Assembly: GCF_003049685.1 (NCBI RefSeq)
Contig: NZ_PYSY02000001.1
Coordinates: 434,001 to 498,000, forward strand
Direction of reading: 5' to 3'
Source of the DNA: Brucella pituitosa
GTDB lineage: Bacteria; Pseudomonadota; Alphaproteobacteria; Rhizobiales; Rhizobiaceae
DNA: 64,000 nt
This document shows, in pieces, positions 1 through 9,204 of the stretch. Every line of letters starts with the position of its first letter. Positions within the stretch are counted from its first letter, which is position 1. Position numbers and translations under genes: made by a program. The notes below the pieces were generated by a model. The model had not been told where the DNA came from. It saw only the letters and a list, made by a program, of their open reading frames with translations, and did not search any database.

Positions 1-2
1 TC

Positions 3-2966
3 AATAAGGCCAAGTCCGTTCGGTTCACCCTCAACGGCAAGACCTATTCCGGCTTTGAAGGTGATACGCTGGCATCCGCCATGCTTGCCAATGGCGAACA
101 TCTGGCCGGTCGCTCGTTCAAATATCACCGCCCGCGCGGCATTCTTTCTGCCGGTTCCGAAGAGCCAAATGCACTGATGGGTGTTTCGCGTGGACCGGGC
201 CGTTACGAGCCGAACACCCGCGCCACGGTGCTGGAACTCTATGATGGTCTCAAGGCCGAAACCCAGAACCATTGGCCGTCGCTGAAGCACGATGTCGGCG
301 CGATCAATGATGCATTCTACATGTTCTTCTCGGCAGGCTTTTACTACAAGACCTTCATGTGGCCGAAAAGCTTCTGGAACAAGGTCTATGAGCCTTTCAT
401 CCGTGGCGCCGCCGGTCTTGGCAAATCGCCTTCCGAACCCGATCCGGACACCTATGCCAGCCGCTATGCTTTCTGCGATGTGCTGATCGCCGGTGGTGGA
501 CCTGCCGGTCTGGCTGCGGCTCTTGAAGCCGCAAAGAGCGGCGCGAAGGTTATCCTCGTTGACGAGCAGGCGGAATTTGGCGGCTCGCTTCTGTCGGAAC
601 CGGAGCCGGTCATCAATGGCCGCGCAAGCTGGGACTGGCTCAATGAAACTATAGCAGCGCTGAAAGCCAATCCGAATGTCACGCTTTTGCCGCGCACGAC
701 GGCCATTGGCTATTACCATCAGAACATGGTTGGTCTTTGCGAACGCCTGACCGATCATCAGGCCAAGCCTGCCTCCAATGCGCCGCGTGAGCGTATGTGG
801 CGTGTGCGCGCAAAGCAGGTGGTGCTGGCGCAGGGCGCTATCGAAAAGCCACTGGTCTTTGCAGGCAATGACCGTCCCGGCGTGATGCTGGCATCGAGCG
901 CACGCACCTATCTCAATCGCTATGGCGTTAAGGTCGGCAATCAGGCTGTCGTCGTCACCTCGCATGACAGTGCATGGCTTGCGGCTTTTGACCTCGCTGT
1001 TGCAGGTGTGAAGGTTCCGGCCATCATCGACGTGCGTTCAAGCGTTGCCGACAGCCTTATTAACCGCGCAAAAATGCTCGGCATTGAAACACTAACCGGC
1101 TGGACTGTGACGGATACCAGCGGACGCCATCGCGTGTCGTCTGTGCGGGCTAATCCGGTTTCCAATGGCTCGGTTGGTGCTGCACGTACCATTGCCTGCG
1201 ATGTGCTGCTGATGTCCGGTGGCTGGAATCCGAGCGTGCATCTGTTCTCGCACACGAAAGGCTCTCTCGTCTGGGATGAAGCGCGTCAGATTTATCTGCC
1301 GGGCGAACGCACCGAGGAAAGCCGCTGTGCCGGTGCAGGCAATGGCAATTTCGACCTGCAGGCCGCATTGCGCGAGGGTGCGGAAGCGGGTGCCGCTGCT
1401 GCCTCCGATGCCGGGCATAAGGCCAAAGCATCTGAATATGCAGTTGCCGGTGATTTCGTCTGTGACGGCGTAAGCTGTCGCGAACTGCCAACTGATCGCG
1501 ATCCGGGCAAGGCCAAAGCTTTCATCGATTTCCAGAACGATGTGACTGCCAAGGATATTCGTCTGGCCGTGCGCGAGGGTTTCCATTCCATCGAGCACGT
1601 CAAGCGCTATACCACCAATGGCATGGCGACCGATCAGGGCAAGACCTCGAACATTAACGGTCTGGCGGTTGCAGCCGATGCGCTCAAGCGCCCAACGCCT
1701 CAGGTTGGTCTCACCACCTTCCGCCCGCCTTATACTCCAACAACCTTTGGTGCTTTCTGCGGTTACAATCGCGGCAAGCTGTTTGATGTCACGCGCAAGA
1801 CGCCAATCGATAGCTGGGCCGAACAGCACGGTGCTGCTTTCGAGCCGGTCTCGCTGTGGCGTCGCGCATGGTACTTCCCGAAAACCGGCGAAGACATGCA
1901 TCAGGCCGTGGCGCGCGAGTGCAAGGCAACCCGCCAGTCACTCGGCATTTTCGACGCCTCAACGCTTGGCAAGATCGAAGTGGTTGGCCCGGATGCAGCG
2001 GAATTCATGAACCGCATGTATACCAATCCTTGGACGAAGCTTGGTGTCGGGCGCTGCCGCTATGGTTTGCTGCTCGGCGAGGATGGCTTCATCCGCGATG
2101 ACGGTGTTGTTGGTCGTCTGACGCAGGATCGCTTCCACGTGACGACCACGACCGGCGGCGCCGCGCGTGTTCTCAACATGATGGAAGACTATCTCCAGAC
2201 TGAATGGCCTGACCTGAAAGTCTCATTGACCTCGACCACCGAACAGTGGGCAGTGGTGGCAATCAATGGCCCGAATGCGCGCAAGCTCATTGAGCCAATG
2301 GTTGAAGGTCTGGATATTTCCGATGAAGCCTTCCCGCATATGTCGGTGGCGGAATGCACATTCCTTGGCGTGCCAGCGCGTCTGTTCCGCATGAGCTTCA
2401 CCGGCGAGCTGGGCTATGAAATCAACGTGCCTGCCCGTTACGGCCTGTCACTCTGGAAGGCGCTCTATGAGGCCGGTCAGCAATACGACATCACGCCTTA
2501 CGGCACCGAAACCATGCACGTTCTGCGCGCTGAAAAGGGCTATATCATTGTCGGTCAGGACACTGACGGCACGATTACGCCGGATGATGCAAGCCTTGGC
2601 TGGGCTGTCGGCAAGCAGAAGCCGGATTTCGTCGGCAAGCGTTCGCTGGCGCGTCCGGATATGCTGAAAGCGGATCGCAAGCATCTTGTGGGTCTGCTCA
2701 CCAACGATCCGAAGCTGGTGCTGGAAGAAGGTGCGCAGATTGTTGCCGATCCAAAGCAGGCGCTGCCGATGACCATGCTTGGTCATGTCACCTCGTCCTA
2801 TTGGAGCGAGGCGCTTGGTCGTTCCATCGCCATGGCAGTGGTCTCCGGTGGCAAGGATCGTATGGGTGAAACGCTTTATATGCCGATGCCTGATGGCACA
2901 GTGCATGAGGCTGTGGTTTCGGGAATGGTCTTCTATGATCCCGAAGGCAAGAAACTGAACGGATAA
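3..2966 (+). CDS. soxA: sarcosine oxidase, alpha subunit (5' end outside window)
   Basis: Large subunit of heterotetrameric sarcosine oxidase, which converts sarcosine to glycine and formaldehyde (or methylene-tetrahydrofolate) in the cytoplasm. The frame is open from base 3, so the start lies upstream and roughly a dozen residues are missing. The visible part has an N-terminal ferredoxin-like segment (FTLNGKTYSGFEGDTLASAM, then GRSFKYHRPRG), a Rossmann FAD/NAD site (IAGGGPAGLAAA about 165 codons into the visible frame), and a C-terminal aminomethyltransferase (GcvT-like) half with FTGELGYEI. The visible 987 codons fit the usual length of about 1000. soxG follows 10 bp downstream, matching the known soxBDAG order; soxB and soxD should lie to the left. 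Confidence 0.95.
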   Translation, partial: NKAKSVRFTLNGKTYSGFEGDTLASAMLANGEHLAGRSFKYHRPRGILSAGSEEPNALMGVSRGPGRYEPNTRATVLELYDGLKAETQNHWPSLKHDVGAINDAFYMFFSAGFYYKTFMWPKSFWNKVYEPFIRGAAGLGKSPSEPDPDTYASRYAFCDVLIAGGGPAGLAAALEAAKSGAKVILVDEQAEFGGSLLSEPEPVINGRASWDWLNETIAALKANPNVTLLPRTTAIGYYHQNMVGLCERLTDHQAKPASNAPRERMWRVRAKQVVLAQGAIEKPLVFAGNDRPGVMLASSARTYLNRYGVKVGNQAVVVTSHDSAWLAAFDLAVAGVKVPAIIDVRSSVADSLINRAKMLGIETLTGWTVTDTSGRHRVSSVRANPVSNGSVGAARTIACDVLLMSGGWNPSVHLFSHTKGSLVWDEARQIYLPGERTEESRCAGAGNGNFDLQAALREGAEAGAAAASDAGHKAKASEYAVAGDFVCDGVSCRELPTDRDPGKAKAFIDFQNDVTAKDIRLAVREGFHSIEHVKRYTTNGMATDQGKTSNINGLAVAADALKRPTPQVGLTTFRPPYTPTTFGAFCGYNRGKLFDVTRKTPIDSWAEQHGAAFEPVSLWRRAWYFPKTGEDMHQAVARECKATRQSLGIFDASTLGKIEVVGPDAAEFMNRMYTNPWTKLGVGRCRYGLLLGEDGFIRDDGVVGRLTQDRFHVTTTTGGAARVLNMMEDYLQTEWPDLKVSLTSTTEQWAVVAINGPNARKLIEPMVEGLDISDEAFPHMSVAECTFLGVPARLFRMSFTGELGYEINVPARYGLSLWKALYEAGQQYDITPYGTETMHVLRAEKGYIIVGQDTDGTITPDDASLGWAVGKQKPDFVGKRSLARPDMLKADRKHLVGLLTNDPKLVLEEGAQIVADPKQALPMTMLGHVTSSYWSEALGRSIAMAVVSGGKDRMGETLYMPMPDGTVHEAVVSGMVFYDPEGKKLNG

Positions 2967-2976
2967 GGATTGAACC

Positions 2977-3519
2977 ATGCTTGTTGAGACAAAACCTTAT
3001 TCGAACCGCAAGGTCGTCATTCCCGGTCGTCTGGAAATCCATGCAGCCGATGATGCCGCCCGTTTCATCCTGCGCATTGCCCCGGCAAAACTGGCCTTGG
3101 CCGAAAAAGCGCTGGGCGCAAAAATCCCGGCAAAGATCGGCGGTTTGATCCGCACGGACGAGATTGCCGTTGCCTGCATCGGACCGGATGAATGGTATAT
3201 CTGGGCTGATGAAGCCAAGGGTGCTGCGATTACGCAGGCTTTCGCCACGCTTTATGAAACAGAGCCGCACAGCCTGACGGAAGTAAGCCATCGGGAAACC
3301 GGCATCGATATTTCCGGGCCCAAAGCCGAATGGCTGTTGAATGCCGCTTCCCCGCTTGAGCTTTCGCAGATGAGCTTTCCGGGTGCTGCCCGCACGATCT
3401 TCGATCATGCCCAGATCATTCTGTTGAAGTGGGATGCCGATCATTACCGGATCGAAGTGTGGAACTCATTCGCTGATCACGTCTGGACCTTGCTGGAACT
3501 GGCCAGCAACGAGGTCTAA
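2977..3519 (+). CDS. soxG: sarcosine oxidase, gamma subunit
   Basis: Small structural subunit of heterotetrameric sarcosine oxidase, related to GcvT but non-catalytic. The protein is 180 residues, the usual length. Recognisable stretches are RILRIAPAKLALAEKALG-like text near residue 35, GPDEWYIWAD near 70 and SHRETGIDISGPKAEWLL near 105. It starts 10 bp after soxA behind AAGGAT and is the last gene of the operon, since a strong hairpin terminator follows at 3551. Family assignment rests on these motifs and the position directly after soxA. Confidence 0.92.
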   Translation: MLVETKPYSNRKVVIPGRLEIHAADDAARFILRIAPAKLALAEKALGAKIPAKIGGLIRTDEIAVACIGPDEWYIWADEAKGAAITQAFATLYETEPHSLTEVSHRETGIDISGPKAEWLLNAASPLELSQMSFPGAARTIFDHAQIILLKWDADHYRIEVWNSFADHVWTLLELASNEV

Positions 3520-3550
3520 CACACAATCCAATTCATCAAATCGGGACTGA

Positions 3551-3578
3551 AAACGCCGCCCAACCGGGCGGCGTTTTT
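3551..3578 (+). terminator. rho-independent terminator of the sox operon
   Basis: Arms AAACGCCGCCC (3551-3561) and GGGCGGCGTTT (3566-3576) pair perfectly over 11 bp with an AACC loop and run into a T tract. It lies 31 bp after the soxG stop. Confidence 0.85.
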
Positions 3579-3619
3579 GCATTTTTACCCCAATTTCAGC
3601 CTTGCCTTCTATAAATCCA

Positions 3620-3642
3620 TATGTGAAGACTGTATTCACATA
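3620..3642. promoter_or_regulatory. palindromic operator candidate upstream of the CoA-transferase gene
   Basis: TATGTGAA (3620-3627) and TTCACATA (3635-3642) form a perfect 8-bp inverted repeat with a 7-bp spacer, 28 bp before the start codon at 3670. Size and position suit a dimeric repressor; the IclR-type regulator at 6910-7704 is the nearest candidate, but that link is inference. Confidence 0.5.
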
Positions 3643-3669
3643 AGAAATTCATGAGGAGGGAATTTCCCG

Positions 3670-4827
3670 ATGTCGGAAAGCGAACTGCCGCTGAGCGGGC
3701 TTGTCGTTGTTGATATGAGCCAGTTTCTGTCGGGGCCGTATTGCTCGTTGCGTCTGATGGATCTGGGCGCACGCGTCATCAAGATTGAACGGCCCGATGG
3801 CGGCGATCTCTCACGCAGGCTTTATCTGAGCGACACGGAAATAGGCGGCGATTCCACGATTTTTCATGCCATCAATCGCGGCAAGGACAGCCTTGCGATT
3901 GACCTCAAAAATCCTGACGATCTGGCTGCGTTGAAGAAGCTTCTCACACAGGCCGATGTGGTTATTCAGAATTTCCGTCCCGGTGTTATCAAGCGTCTTG
4001 GTCTTGATTACGAAGCGGCCAAAGAGATAAATCCACGTCTCGTCTATGCATCGATCAGCGGCTATGGCGAAGAAGGTCCATGGGTCGGTCGTCCCGGACA
4101 GGATCTGCTGGCGCAGGCGCGTTCGGGCCTCATGTGGCTCAATGGTGATGAAGGGCAGGGACCGGTTCCATTCGGTCTGGCGGTTGCCGATATGCTGGCT
4201 GGCGCTGCTGCGGCACAAGGCATTCTCGCAGCGCTGGTGCGGCGCGGCATCACCAATAAAGGCTCGCATGTCGAAACCAGCCTTCTCGAAGCGCTGGTTG
4301 ATTTCCAGTTTGAAGTGCTGACCACCCACCTTAACGATGGTCGCCGCCTGCCAAAGCGTTCCGATTTCCGCAGCGCGCATGCCTATCTTGCAGCACCTTA
4401 CGGTGTCTATCCAGCAGCGGACGGTTATCTGGCGATTGCCATGATGCCGATTGCGAAACTCGCACCACTGCTTGAAACAGATACGCTTGCGCCTTTCGTT
4501 GAGGATGCCAAACTGGCTTTTGCCAAGCGCGATGAAATCAAACGGCTGATCGCTGATTGTGTTGCCACGAAGACGGTAGATGAATGGCTGGCCATTCTGG
4601 AACCAGCTGATATCTGGTGCGCGCGCGTTCTCAACTGGGAAGAACTGCTTGCAAGCGAAGGCTTTTCAACTCTCGACATGCTCCAGACTGTGACGCGCGA
4701 AGATGATGTTTCCATTACCACGACACGTTCGCCGCTGCGCATCAACGGACAGCGCCCGAAGGTGGCACGCGCAGCCCCGCGCATTGGCGAAAACAGCAAA
4801 GAAATTCGCGAGGAGTTCGGTCTATGA
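3670..4827 (+). CDS. CaiB/BaiF family (class III) CoA-transferase
   Basis: Moves CoA between carboxylic acids through an aspartyl-CoA thioester intermediate; the substrate is not identifiable. The 385-residue length is typical. Seen features are the N-terminal GPYCSLRLMDLGARVIKIERP, the NFRPGVIKRLGLDY segment and GLAVADMLAG, whose Asp174 sits where the catalytic Asp of formyl-CoA transferase lies. The start follows a strong AGGAGGG. The stop overlaps the next start by 4 bp (ATGA), so it is translationally coupled to the solute-binding-like gene. Its place beside the sugar-acid locus suggests a small acid substrate (inference). Confidence 0.9.
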   Translation: MSESELPLSGLVVVDMSQFLSGPYCSLRLMDLGARVIKIERPDGGDLSRRLYLSDTEIGGDSTIFHAINRGKDSLAIDLKNPDDLAALKKLLTQADVVIQNFRPGVIKRLGLDYEAAKEINPRLVYASISGYGEEGPWVGRPGQDLLAQARSGLMWLNGDEGQGPVPFGLAVADMLAGAAAAQGILAALVRRGITNKGSHVETSLLEALVDFQFEVLTTHLNDGRRLPKRSDFRSAHAYLAAPYGVYPAADGYLAIAMMPIAKLAPLLETDTLAPFVEDAKLAFAKRDEIKRLIADCVATKTVDEWLAILEPADIWCARVLNWEELLASEGFSTLDMLQTVTREDDVSITTTRSPLRINGQRPKVARAAPRIGENSKEIREEFGL

Positions 4828-5948
4828 GCACGATCAAGCTTAAAGGCATGACCTGGAGCCATCCGCGCGGCTATGATCCGATGGTTGCAGGCGCCGAACA
4901 ATGGCTTGCTGACAAGGGCGTTGAAATCGAGTGGGAAAAGCGCTCTTTGCAGGATTTCGAGACCTTTCCGGTTGAGGAACTGGCGCGCAATTTCGATATG
5001 ATCGTGATCGATCATCCGCATGTGGGCCAGATCACCAAGGAAGGCTGCCTTGTGCCGCTTGATGTGGCGGGTCGCGAAGCGGAACTGAAGGCGCTTGCCG
5101 AAGGTTCGGTCGGCCAGTCCTTCCCAAGCTATAACTGGCAGGGGCGGCAATGGGCATTTCCGCTTGATGCCGCCACACAGGTTCAGGCATGGCGTCCGGA
5201 CCTGATGGACAAGCCAGCCACCTCATGGGGTGAGGTGCTGCGTCTAGCCCGCGCCGGGAAAGTTCTGCTGCCACTGCGCTCACCGCATTCGCTGATGTGT
5301 TTTTATACTCTCGTTGCCAATGCTGGAACGCCTTGCGCGGTCGAAGGCGAGCTGATCTCTGTTGAGGATGGCTCACAAGCTTTTGAGCAGTTGCGTGAGA
5401 TTGCCTCGCTCGTAAAGCCGGAATGTTTCGGCATGGACCCGATTGCGGTGTTTGAAGAAATGGCAAAGCCGGATTCGGATATTGCCTGTTCGCCGCTAAT
5501 CTATGGCTATGTGAATTATGCCATGCCGGGCTTCCGCGATCGACTGATTCGCTTTGCGGATATTCCAGCGGGTGCGGCGGGGGTTGCAGGCTCGGCTCTG
5601 GGTGGTACGGGTATTGCTGTTTCAGCCTTCAGCAAACATCCTGAAGCAGCAATCGACTTTGCTTACTGGATTGCAAGTGGTGAGGTGCAGAAGGGGCTTT
5701 ATGCGGCTTCCAACGGTCAGCCGGGACATGCAGATGCTTGGGAAGACGATGCTGTAAACCAAGCTACCTCCGACTTCTATCGCGATACGCGCGCGACGCT
5801 GGAAGGCGCTTGGGTGCGTCCGCGCCATGACGGTTATATGCCGTTTCAGGAAGCGGCATCGGAACGCATCAACAAGGGCTTGCTGGACAATGAGAAGGCG
5901 GAAGATGTCGTTGCCGATCTCAATCGGCTTTTCCGCGAAAGCTTTTAA
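4824..5948 (+). CDS. extracellular-solute-binding-like protein without signal peptide
   Basis: A 374-residue protein with the overall texture of family 1 periplasmic binding proteins (DMIVIDHPHVGQ, FPLDAATQVQAWRPDLM, and a C-terminal GEVQKGLYAASNGQPGH stretch). The N-terminus MSTIKLKGMTWSHPRGYDP is polar and has no hydrophobic export signal, so as read it stays in the cytoplasm. No permease or ATPase gene is attached; it overlaps the CoA-transferase gene by 4 bp. It could be a cytoplasmic sensor or carrier of the same ligand. No upstream in-frame signal sequence is possible because that DNA encodes the end of the CoA-transferase. Confidence 0.8.
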   Translation: MSTIKLKGMTWSHPRGYDPMVAGAEQWLADKGVEIEWEKRSLQDFETFPVEELARNFDMIVIDHPHVGQITKEGCLVPLDVAGREAELKALAEGSVGQSFPSYNWQGRQWAFPLDAATQVQAWRPDLMDKPATSWGEVLRLARAGKVLLPLRSPHSLMCFYTLVANAGTPCAVEGELISVEDGSQAFEQLREIASLVKPECFGMDPIAVFEEMAKPDSDIACSPLIYGYVNYAMPGFRDRLIRFADIPAGAAGVAGSALGGTGIAVSAFSKHPEAAIDFAYWIASGEVQKGLYAASNGQPGHADAWEDDAVNQATSDFYRDTRATLEGAWVRPRHDGYMPFQEAASERINKGLLDNEKAEDVVADLNRLFRESF

Positions 5949-5960
5949 TTCAACAAATTG

Positions 5961-5985
5961 GCTGGCGGTTAATCCGCCAGCTTTA
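5961..5985. terminator. bidirectional hairpin between convergent genes
   Basis: GCTGGCGG (5961-5968) pairs with CCGCCAGC (5974-5981) around a TTAAT loop, followed by TTT. It lies between the ends of convergent genes finishing at 5948 and 5992. Confidence 0.65.
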
Positions 5986-5991
5986 TCAATT

Positions 5992-6840
5992 TTATAGCTT
6001 CCAGAGACGCGTTGCATTCTCGGAGAGAAGCAGCGCTTTTTCGTCTTCGCTGCATCCTTCAAGGAGCGCATGGGTTGTGGCCACCCATGTCGAAAGCCCG
6101 GCATCGACAGTGCTCGCTAGTGTGCAGACCGGCCAGTCGCTGCCCCACACAATCCGCTCCCAGCCGAAGGCCTGAATGACATGCTCTACATAGGGGCGCA
6201 CAGTGTCGACGGTCCAGCTTTCAGCATCGGCATAGGCGACCACACCGGAAATCTTTGCCGTCACATTGTCGTGCTGCGCAATCTCGTTAATGCCCTTCTG
6301 CCAGACTTCCAGTGCGCCTGATTTGATGTCGGGAACGCCGCAATGATCGAGCACGAATTGCACGTCTGGTGCGAGATCGGCAAGTGCCGTCACTTTGTCG
6401 ATCTGGTGTGGGAGTGTGCAGAGATCAAAGGTCAGGCCAGTGCCTTGCAACCGCTTGATATTCTCGCGGAAAAGAACACCCTCAGAAACGTCATCAGGTA
6501 CGACATGCAGCACGCGGCGAAAGCCTTTGACGAAAGGATTACCAAGCTGCAATTCGAGATATTCGGGAAAGCCCGGTTCTTCCGGGCGGCAGGAGGCAAT
6601 TGCACCTTTTATGAAGCCACCATTCGCGATTGAAATATCCTGAACATGGTGCGTCTCGGCTTGAATGCTATCAGCCGCAACATCCACTTCCATATGCAGC
6701 GCCGCTGTAATGCCGCAGCGTTCGGCCTGCTTCCGATAGGTGTCAAACAGAAAGTCGCGGTTCAAGGCGGGTACGTCTCCCAGCCATGGATAGTTGAGCG
6801 CGCTTTTGTCTATCAGATGCAGATGGGTATCGATAATCAT
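5992..6840 (-). CDS. amidohydrolase-2 family lactonase, probably L-fucono-lactonase
   Basis: A 282-residue TIM-barrel metal hydrolase. Motifs seen: N-terminal DTHLHL (His6 and His8, metal ligands), VLDHCGVPD in the centre, and IVWGSDWPVC near the C-terminus with the catalytic Asp. This family opens sugar lactones (L-fuconolactonase, L-rhamnonolactonase, pyrone dicarboxylate lactonase). Substrate is inferred from the L-fuconate dehydratase, 2-keto-3-deoxy-fuconate dehydrogenase and diketo-acid hydrolase genes of the same locus. It is read away from the transporter, 69 bp after the IclR gene. Its Shine-Dalgarno site lies in one arm of a 10-bp inverted repeat (6841-6887). Confidence 0.85.
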   Translation of the reverse strand: MIIDTHLHLIDKSALNYPWLGDVPALNRDFLFDTYRKQAERCGITAALHMEVDVAADSIQAETHHVQDISIANGGFIKGAIASCRPEEPGFPEYLELQLGNPFVKGFRRVLHVVPDDVSEGVLFRENIKRLQGTGLTFDLCTLPHQIDKVTALADLAPDVQFVLDHCGVPDIKSGALEVWQKGINEIAQHDNVTAKISGVVAYADAESWTVDTVRPYVEHVIQAFGWERIVWGSDWPVCTLASTVDAGLSTWVATTHALLEGCSEDEKALLLSENATRLWKL

Positions 6841-6887
6841 GAAAACTCTCCTCCGATGTCATACTTTCAAAAAAGAAGAGAGTTTTC
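6841..6887 (-). promoter_or_regulatory. leader hairpin overlapping the ribosome binding site of the lactonase gene
   Basis: In mRNA sense, GAAAACTCTC and GAGAGTTTTC form a perfect 10-bp inverted repeat (plus-strand arms 6841-6850 and 6878-6887). The arm next to the start codon contains the GGAG of the ribosome binding site, so pairing would mask it. The loop is 27 nt, long for a simple hairpin; function is unproven. Confidence 0.4.
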
Positions 6888-6909
6888 AAATAAGAATTAT
6901 CACTGCTGT

Positions 6910-7704
6910 TTAATCAGTTGTTCCGATATCGGAACCAACCAGCTTCGACAGGTCTTTGACCGTCTTTTGCAGCAAATTGATCGTCTGTGTGATGTCGGGT
7001 GCTGATGCCGAATTAACGAGCGTGACATAAGGACAGGTGAGCGCTGCAATGCATGTGCCGTCCGGCCCGAGAATCGGTGCCGAGAGGTTATAGACACCAG
7101 CCACCTGCGCACTTGGCATCATCTCGTAGCCGCGCTCGCGGATCTGATCGAGACGCTCATAGAAGTTGTCGTCAAGCTGTGCACTTTCGCCGCCCTTCAC
7201 ATATTCGGCGATCATCATCTTACGCTCTTCCGGCGAGCGGAAGGCTAAAAGCACATGGCCGGAACCTGTATCAAACAGGCTGATATGTGAGCCGACGCGG
7301 ATCGAAATTCCCCAATAATCCGGGGCTTCCTGCTGGGCGATCACCACAACAGAACCGCGATCAAACACGGCAAGCTGGTTGGCTTGCTTTGAGCGGTCTG
7401 CGAGTTCGCGCATGAAGGGCGTGGCGAATGATGCAAGTCTGCGCACCGGCGCATGCAGATGTGCAAGACCGAACAGCTTCAGCGTCAGAGAATAACGGTC
7501 GCCTTCGAGCTTGGTCACATAACCGCGCTTCACCAGACGATCGAGCATCCGATAAAACTCGTTGGGGCTGCGGTCGAGATATTTGGCAATCTCAGCCTGA
7601 CTTAAGCCGCCATCGACGCTCGCCAGCAATTCGAGAATATCCAGCCCCTTGTCCAGCGCAGGCGCGCGGTAGCGATCATCCGTTTCCAAACTGGTCCCCT
7701 TCAT
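6910..7704 (-). CDS. IclR family transcriptional regulator
   Basis: A 264-residue DNA-binding regulator. The N-terminal winged helix is clear: LSQAEIAKYLDRSPNEFYRMLDRL (about residues 34-58), followed by a wing GYVTKLEGDRYSL, then the effector-binding domain ending in an aspartate-rich tail. It is divergent from the sugar ABC operon at 7858 and lies just upstream of the lactonase gene read in the same direction, a typical place for the local repressor or activator of a sugar-acid pathway. The ligand may be a pathway intermediate such as a 2-keto-3-deoxy acid (inference). Confidence 0.9.
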   Translation of the reverse strand: MKGTSLETDDRYRAPALDKGLDILELLASVDGGLSQAEIAKYLDRSPNEFYRMLDRLVKRGYVTKLEGDRYSLTLKLFGLAHLHAPVRRLASFATPFMRELADRSKQANQLAVFDRGSVVVIAQQEAPDYWGISIRVGSHISLFDTGSGHVLLAFRSPEERKMMIAEYVKGGESAQLDDNFYERLDQIRERGYEMMPSAQVAGVYNLSAPILGPDGTCIAALTCPYVTLVNSASAPDITQTINLLQKTVKDLSKLVGSDIGTTD

Positions 7705-7857
7705 GAATAGCCTTCTTCATATACGAACATCGCAAGTGATGAAAGTCGTGAACGCAGCGAAAGCGCCTTGACCGGCTGTGAATATTATGTTTGCATATAA
7801 ATACACAATTTACAATTGGGTGCGGGCACGGGAGGTGCCCGTCATGAGGAGGAAAGC

Positions 7858-9174
7858 ATGAGGAATTTTACGACATCTGTGCTGGCAGGTTCAGTCCTGC
7901 TTGCGCTGGGTATGGTTTCTGCGGGGGCTGCGGAACTTCCGGGCAAATTTGAAGGCGTTACAATTGACGCCAAGCTCATTGGTGGTCAGCAGTATGAAGC
8001 GCTGTATTCGCGCATTGCCGAATGGGAAAAAGCGACCGGTGCCAAGGTCAACATCCTGTCCAAGAAGAACCACTTCGAGCTGGACAAGGAAATCAAGTCG
8101 GACATTGCATCCGGCTCGATCAATTGGTGCGTTGGTTCCAACCACTCGTCCTTTGCACCACAATATCCTACCCTTTATGCCGACCTGAACGCTTTGGTTC
8201 CAAAGGAAGAAATCGAAGGCTTCGTGCCATCGGTCATCAAGGCTTCGACGCTTAACGACAAGCTGATCATGCTGCCGCGGGCGCAATACGACGTCTCGGC
8301 GCTCTACTACCAAAAGAGCCTCTACGAAGATGACGCCAAGAAGGCGGCATTCAAGGAGAAATACGGCTACGATCTGGCTCCACCAAAGACCTGGAAGGAA
8401 GTTTCCGATCAGGCTGTGTTCTTTGCAGATCCGCCGAATTTCTATGGCACGCAGTTTGCGGGCAAGGAAGAAGCCATCAATGGCCGCTTCTATGAAATGC
8501 TGGTGGCTGAAGGCGGCGAATATCTCAAGGACGGCAAGCCTGCTTTCAACTCTGAAGCCGGTGTCCGTGCGCTCGACTGGTTCGTCAACCTTTACAAGGC
8601 CAAGGCCGTTCCTGCAGGCACCACCAACTATCTGTGGGATGAGTTGGGCGCTGGCTTTGCATCCGGCACCATTGCACTCAATCTGGATTGGCCGGGCTGG
8701 GCGACCTATTTCAACGATCCAAAGTCGTCGAAAGTCGCAGGCAATGTCGGTATCGCCGTCGCGCCGGAAGGTTCATCGGGTAAGCGCACTGGCTGGTCGG
8801 GTCATCATGGCTTCTCGGTCACTGAAACCTGCAACAATAAAGAAGCTGCCGCATCGCTCGTCTGGTTCCTGACCAATGAGGATTCGCAGAAGCAGGAATC
8901 GGCGGCTGGCACGCTTCCAACCCGCACCGCTGTCTGGGATTACGTCATCGAACAGGCTGCTTCCGATCCATACAAGAAGGAAGTGCTCTCAGTGTTCCAG
9001 GAAACTGCGAAGACCGCTTTCCCGGTTCCGCAGACCCCATCCTGGATCGAAATTTCCAACGCTGTTTATCCTGAGCTTCAGGCAGCTATCCTTGGTGACA
9101 AGACCTCACAGCAGGCGCTTGATGATGCAGCCAAGAAGGCAACGCAGATCCTTGAGGATGCTGGCGAGCTTTAA
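7858..9174 (+). CDS. sugar ABC transporter, periplasmic binding protein
   Basis: Family 1 extracellular solute-binding protein of 438 residues that captures a carbohydrate in the periplasm. The start at 7858 is chosen because AGGAGG ends 7 bp before it and the translation begins with a Sec signal peptide (MRNFTTSVLAGSVLLALG, then AGAA cleavage region). An upstream in-frame ATG at 7816 would bury the signal. It is the first gene of a binding protein, permease, permease, ATPase series that continues straight into the catabolic genes, so the ligand is probably the substrate of that pathway. Confidence 0.92.
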   Translation: MRNFTTSVLAGSVLLALGMVSAGAAELPGKFEGVTIDAKLIGGQQYEALYSRIAEWEKATGAKVNILSKKNHFELDKEIKSDIASGSINWCVGSNHSSFAPQYPTLYADLNALVPKEEIEGFVPSVIKASTLNDKLIMLPRAQYDVSALYYQKSLYEDDAKKAAFKEKYGYDLAPPKTWKEVSDQAVFFADPPNFYGTQFAGKEEAINGRFYEMLVAEGGEYLKDGKPAFNSEAGVRALDWFVNLYKAKAVPAGTTNYLWDELGAGFASGTIALNLDWPGWATYFNDPKSSKVAGNVGIAVAPEGSSGKRTGWSGHHGFSVTETCNNKEAAASLVWFLTNEDSQKQESAAGTLPTRTAVWDYVIEQAASDPYKKEVLSVFQETAKTAFPVPQTPSWIEISNAVYPELQAAILGDKTSQQALDDAAKKATQILEDAGEL

Positions 9175-9204
9175 GCCCGCCGTTTGATTTAAACTATGAC
9201 TTCA

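Noticed and set aside
1092..1901. A 269-codon frame antisense to soxA
   Set aside because: No family features; produced by high GC third positions of soxA.
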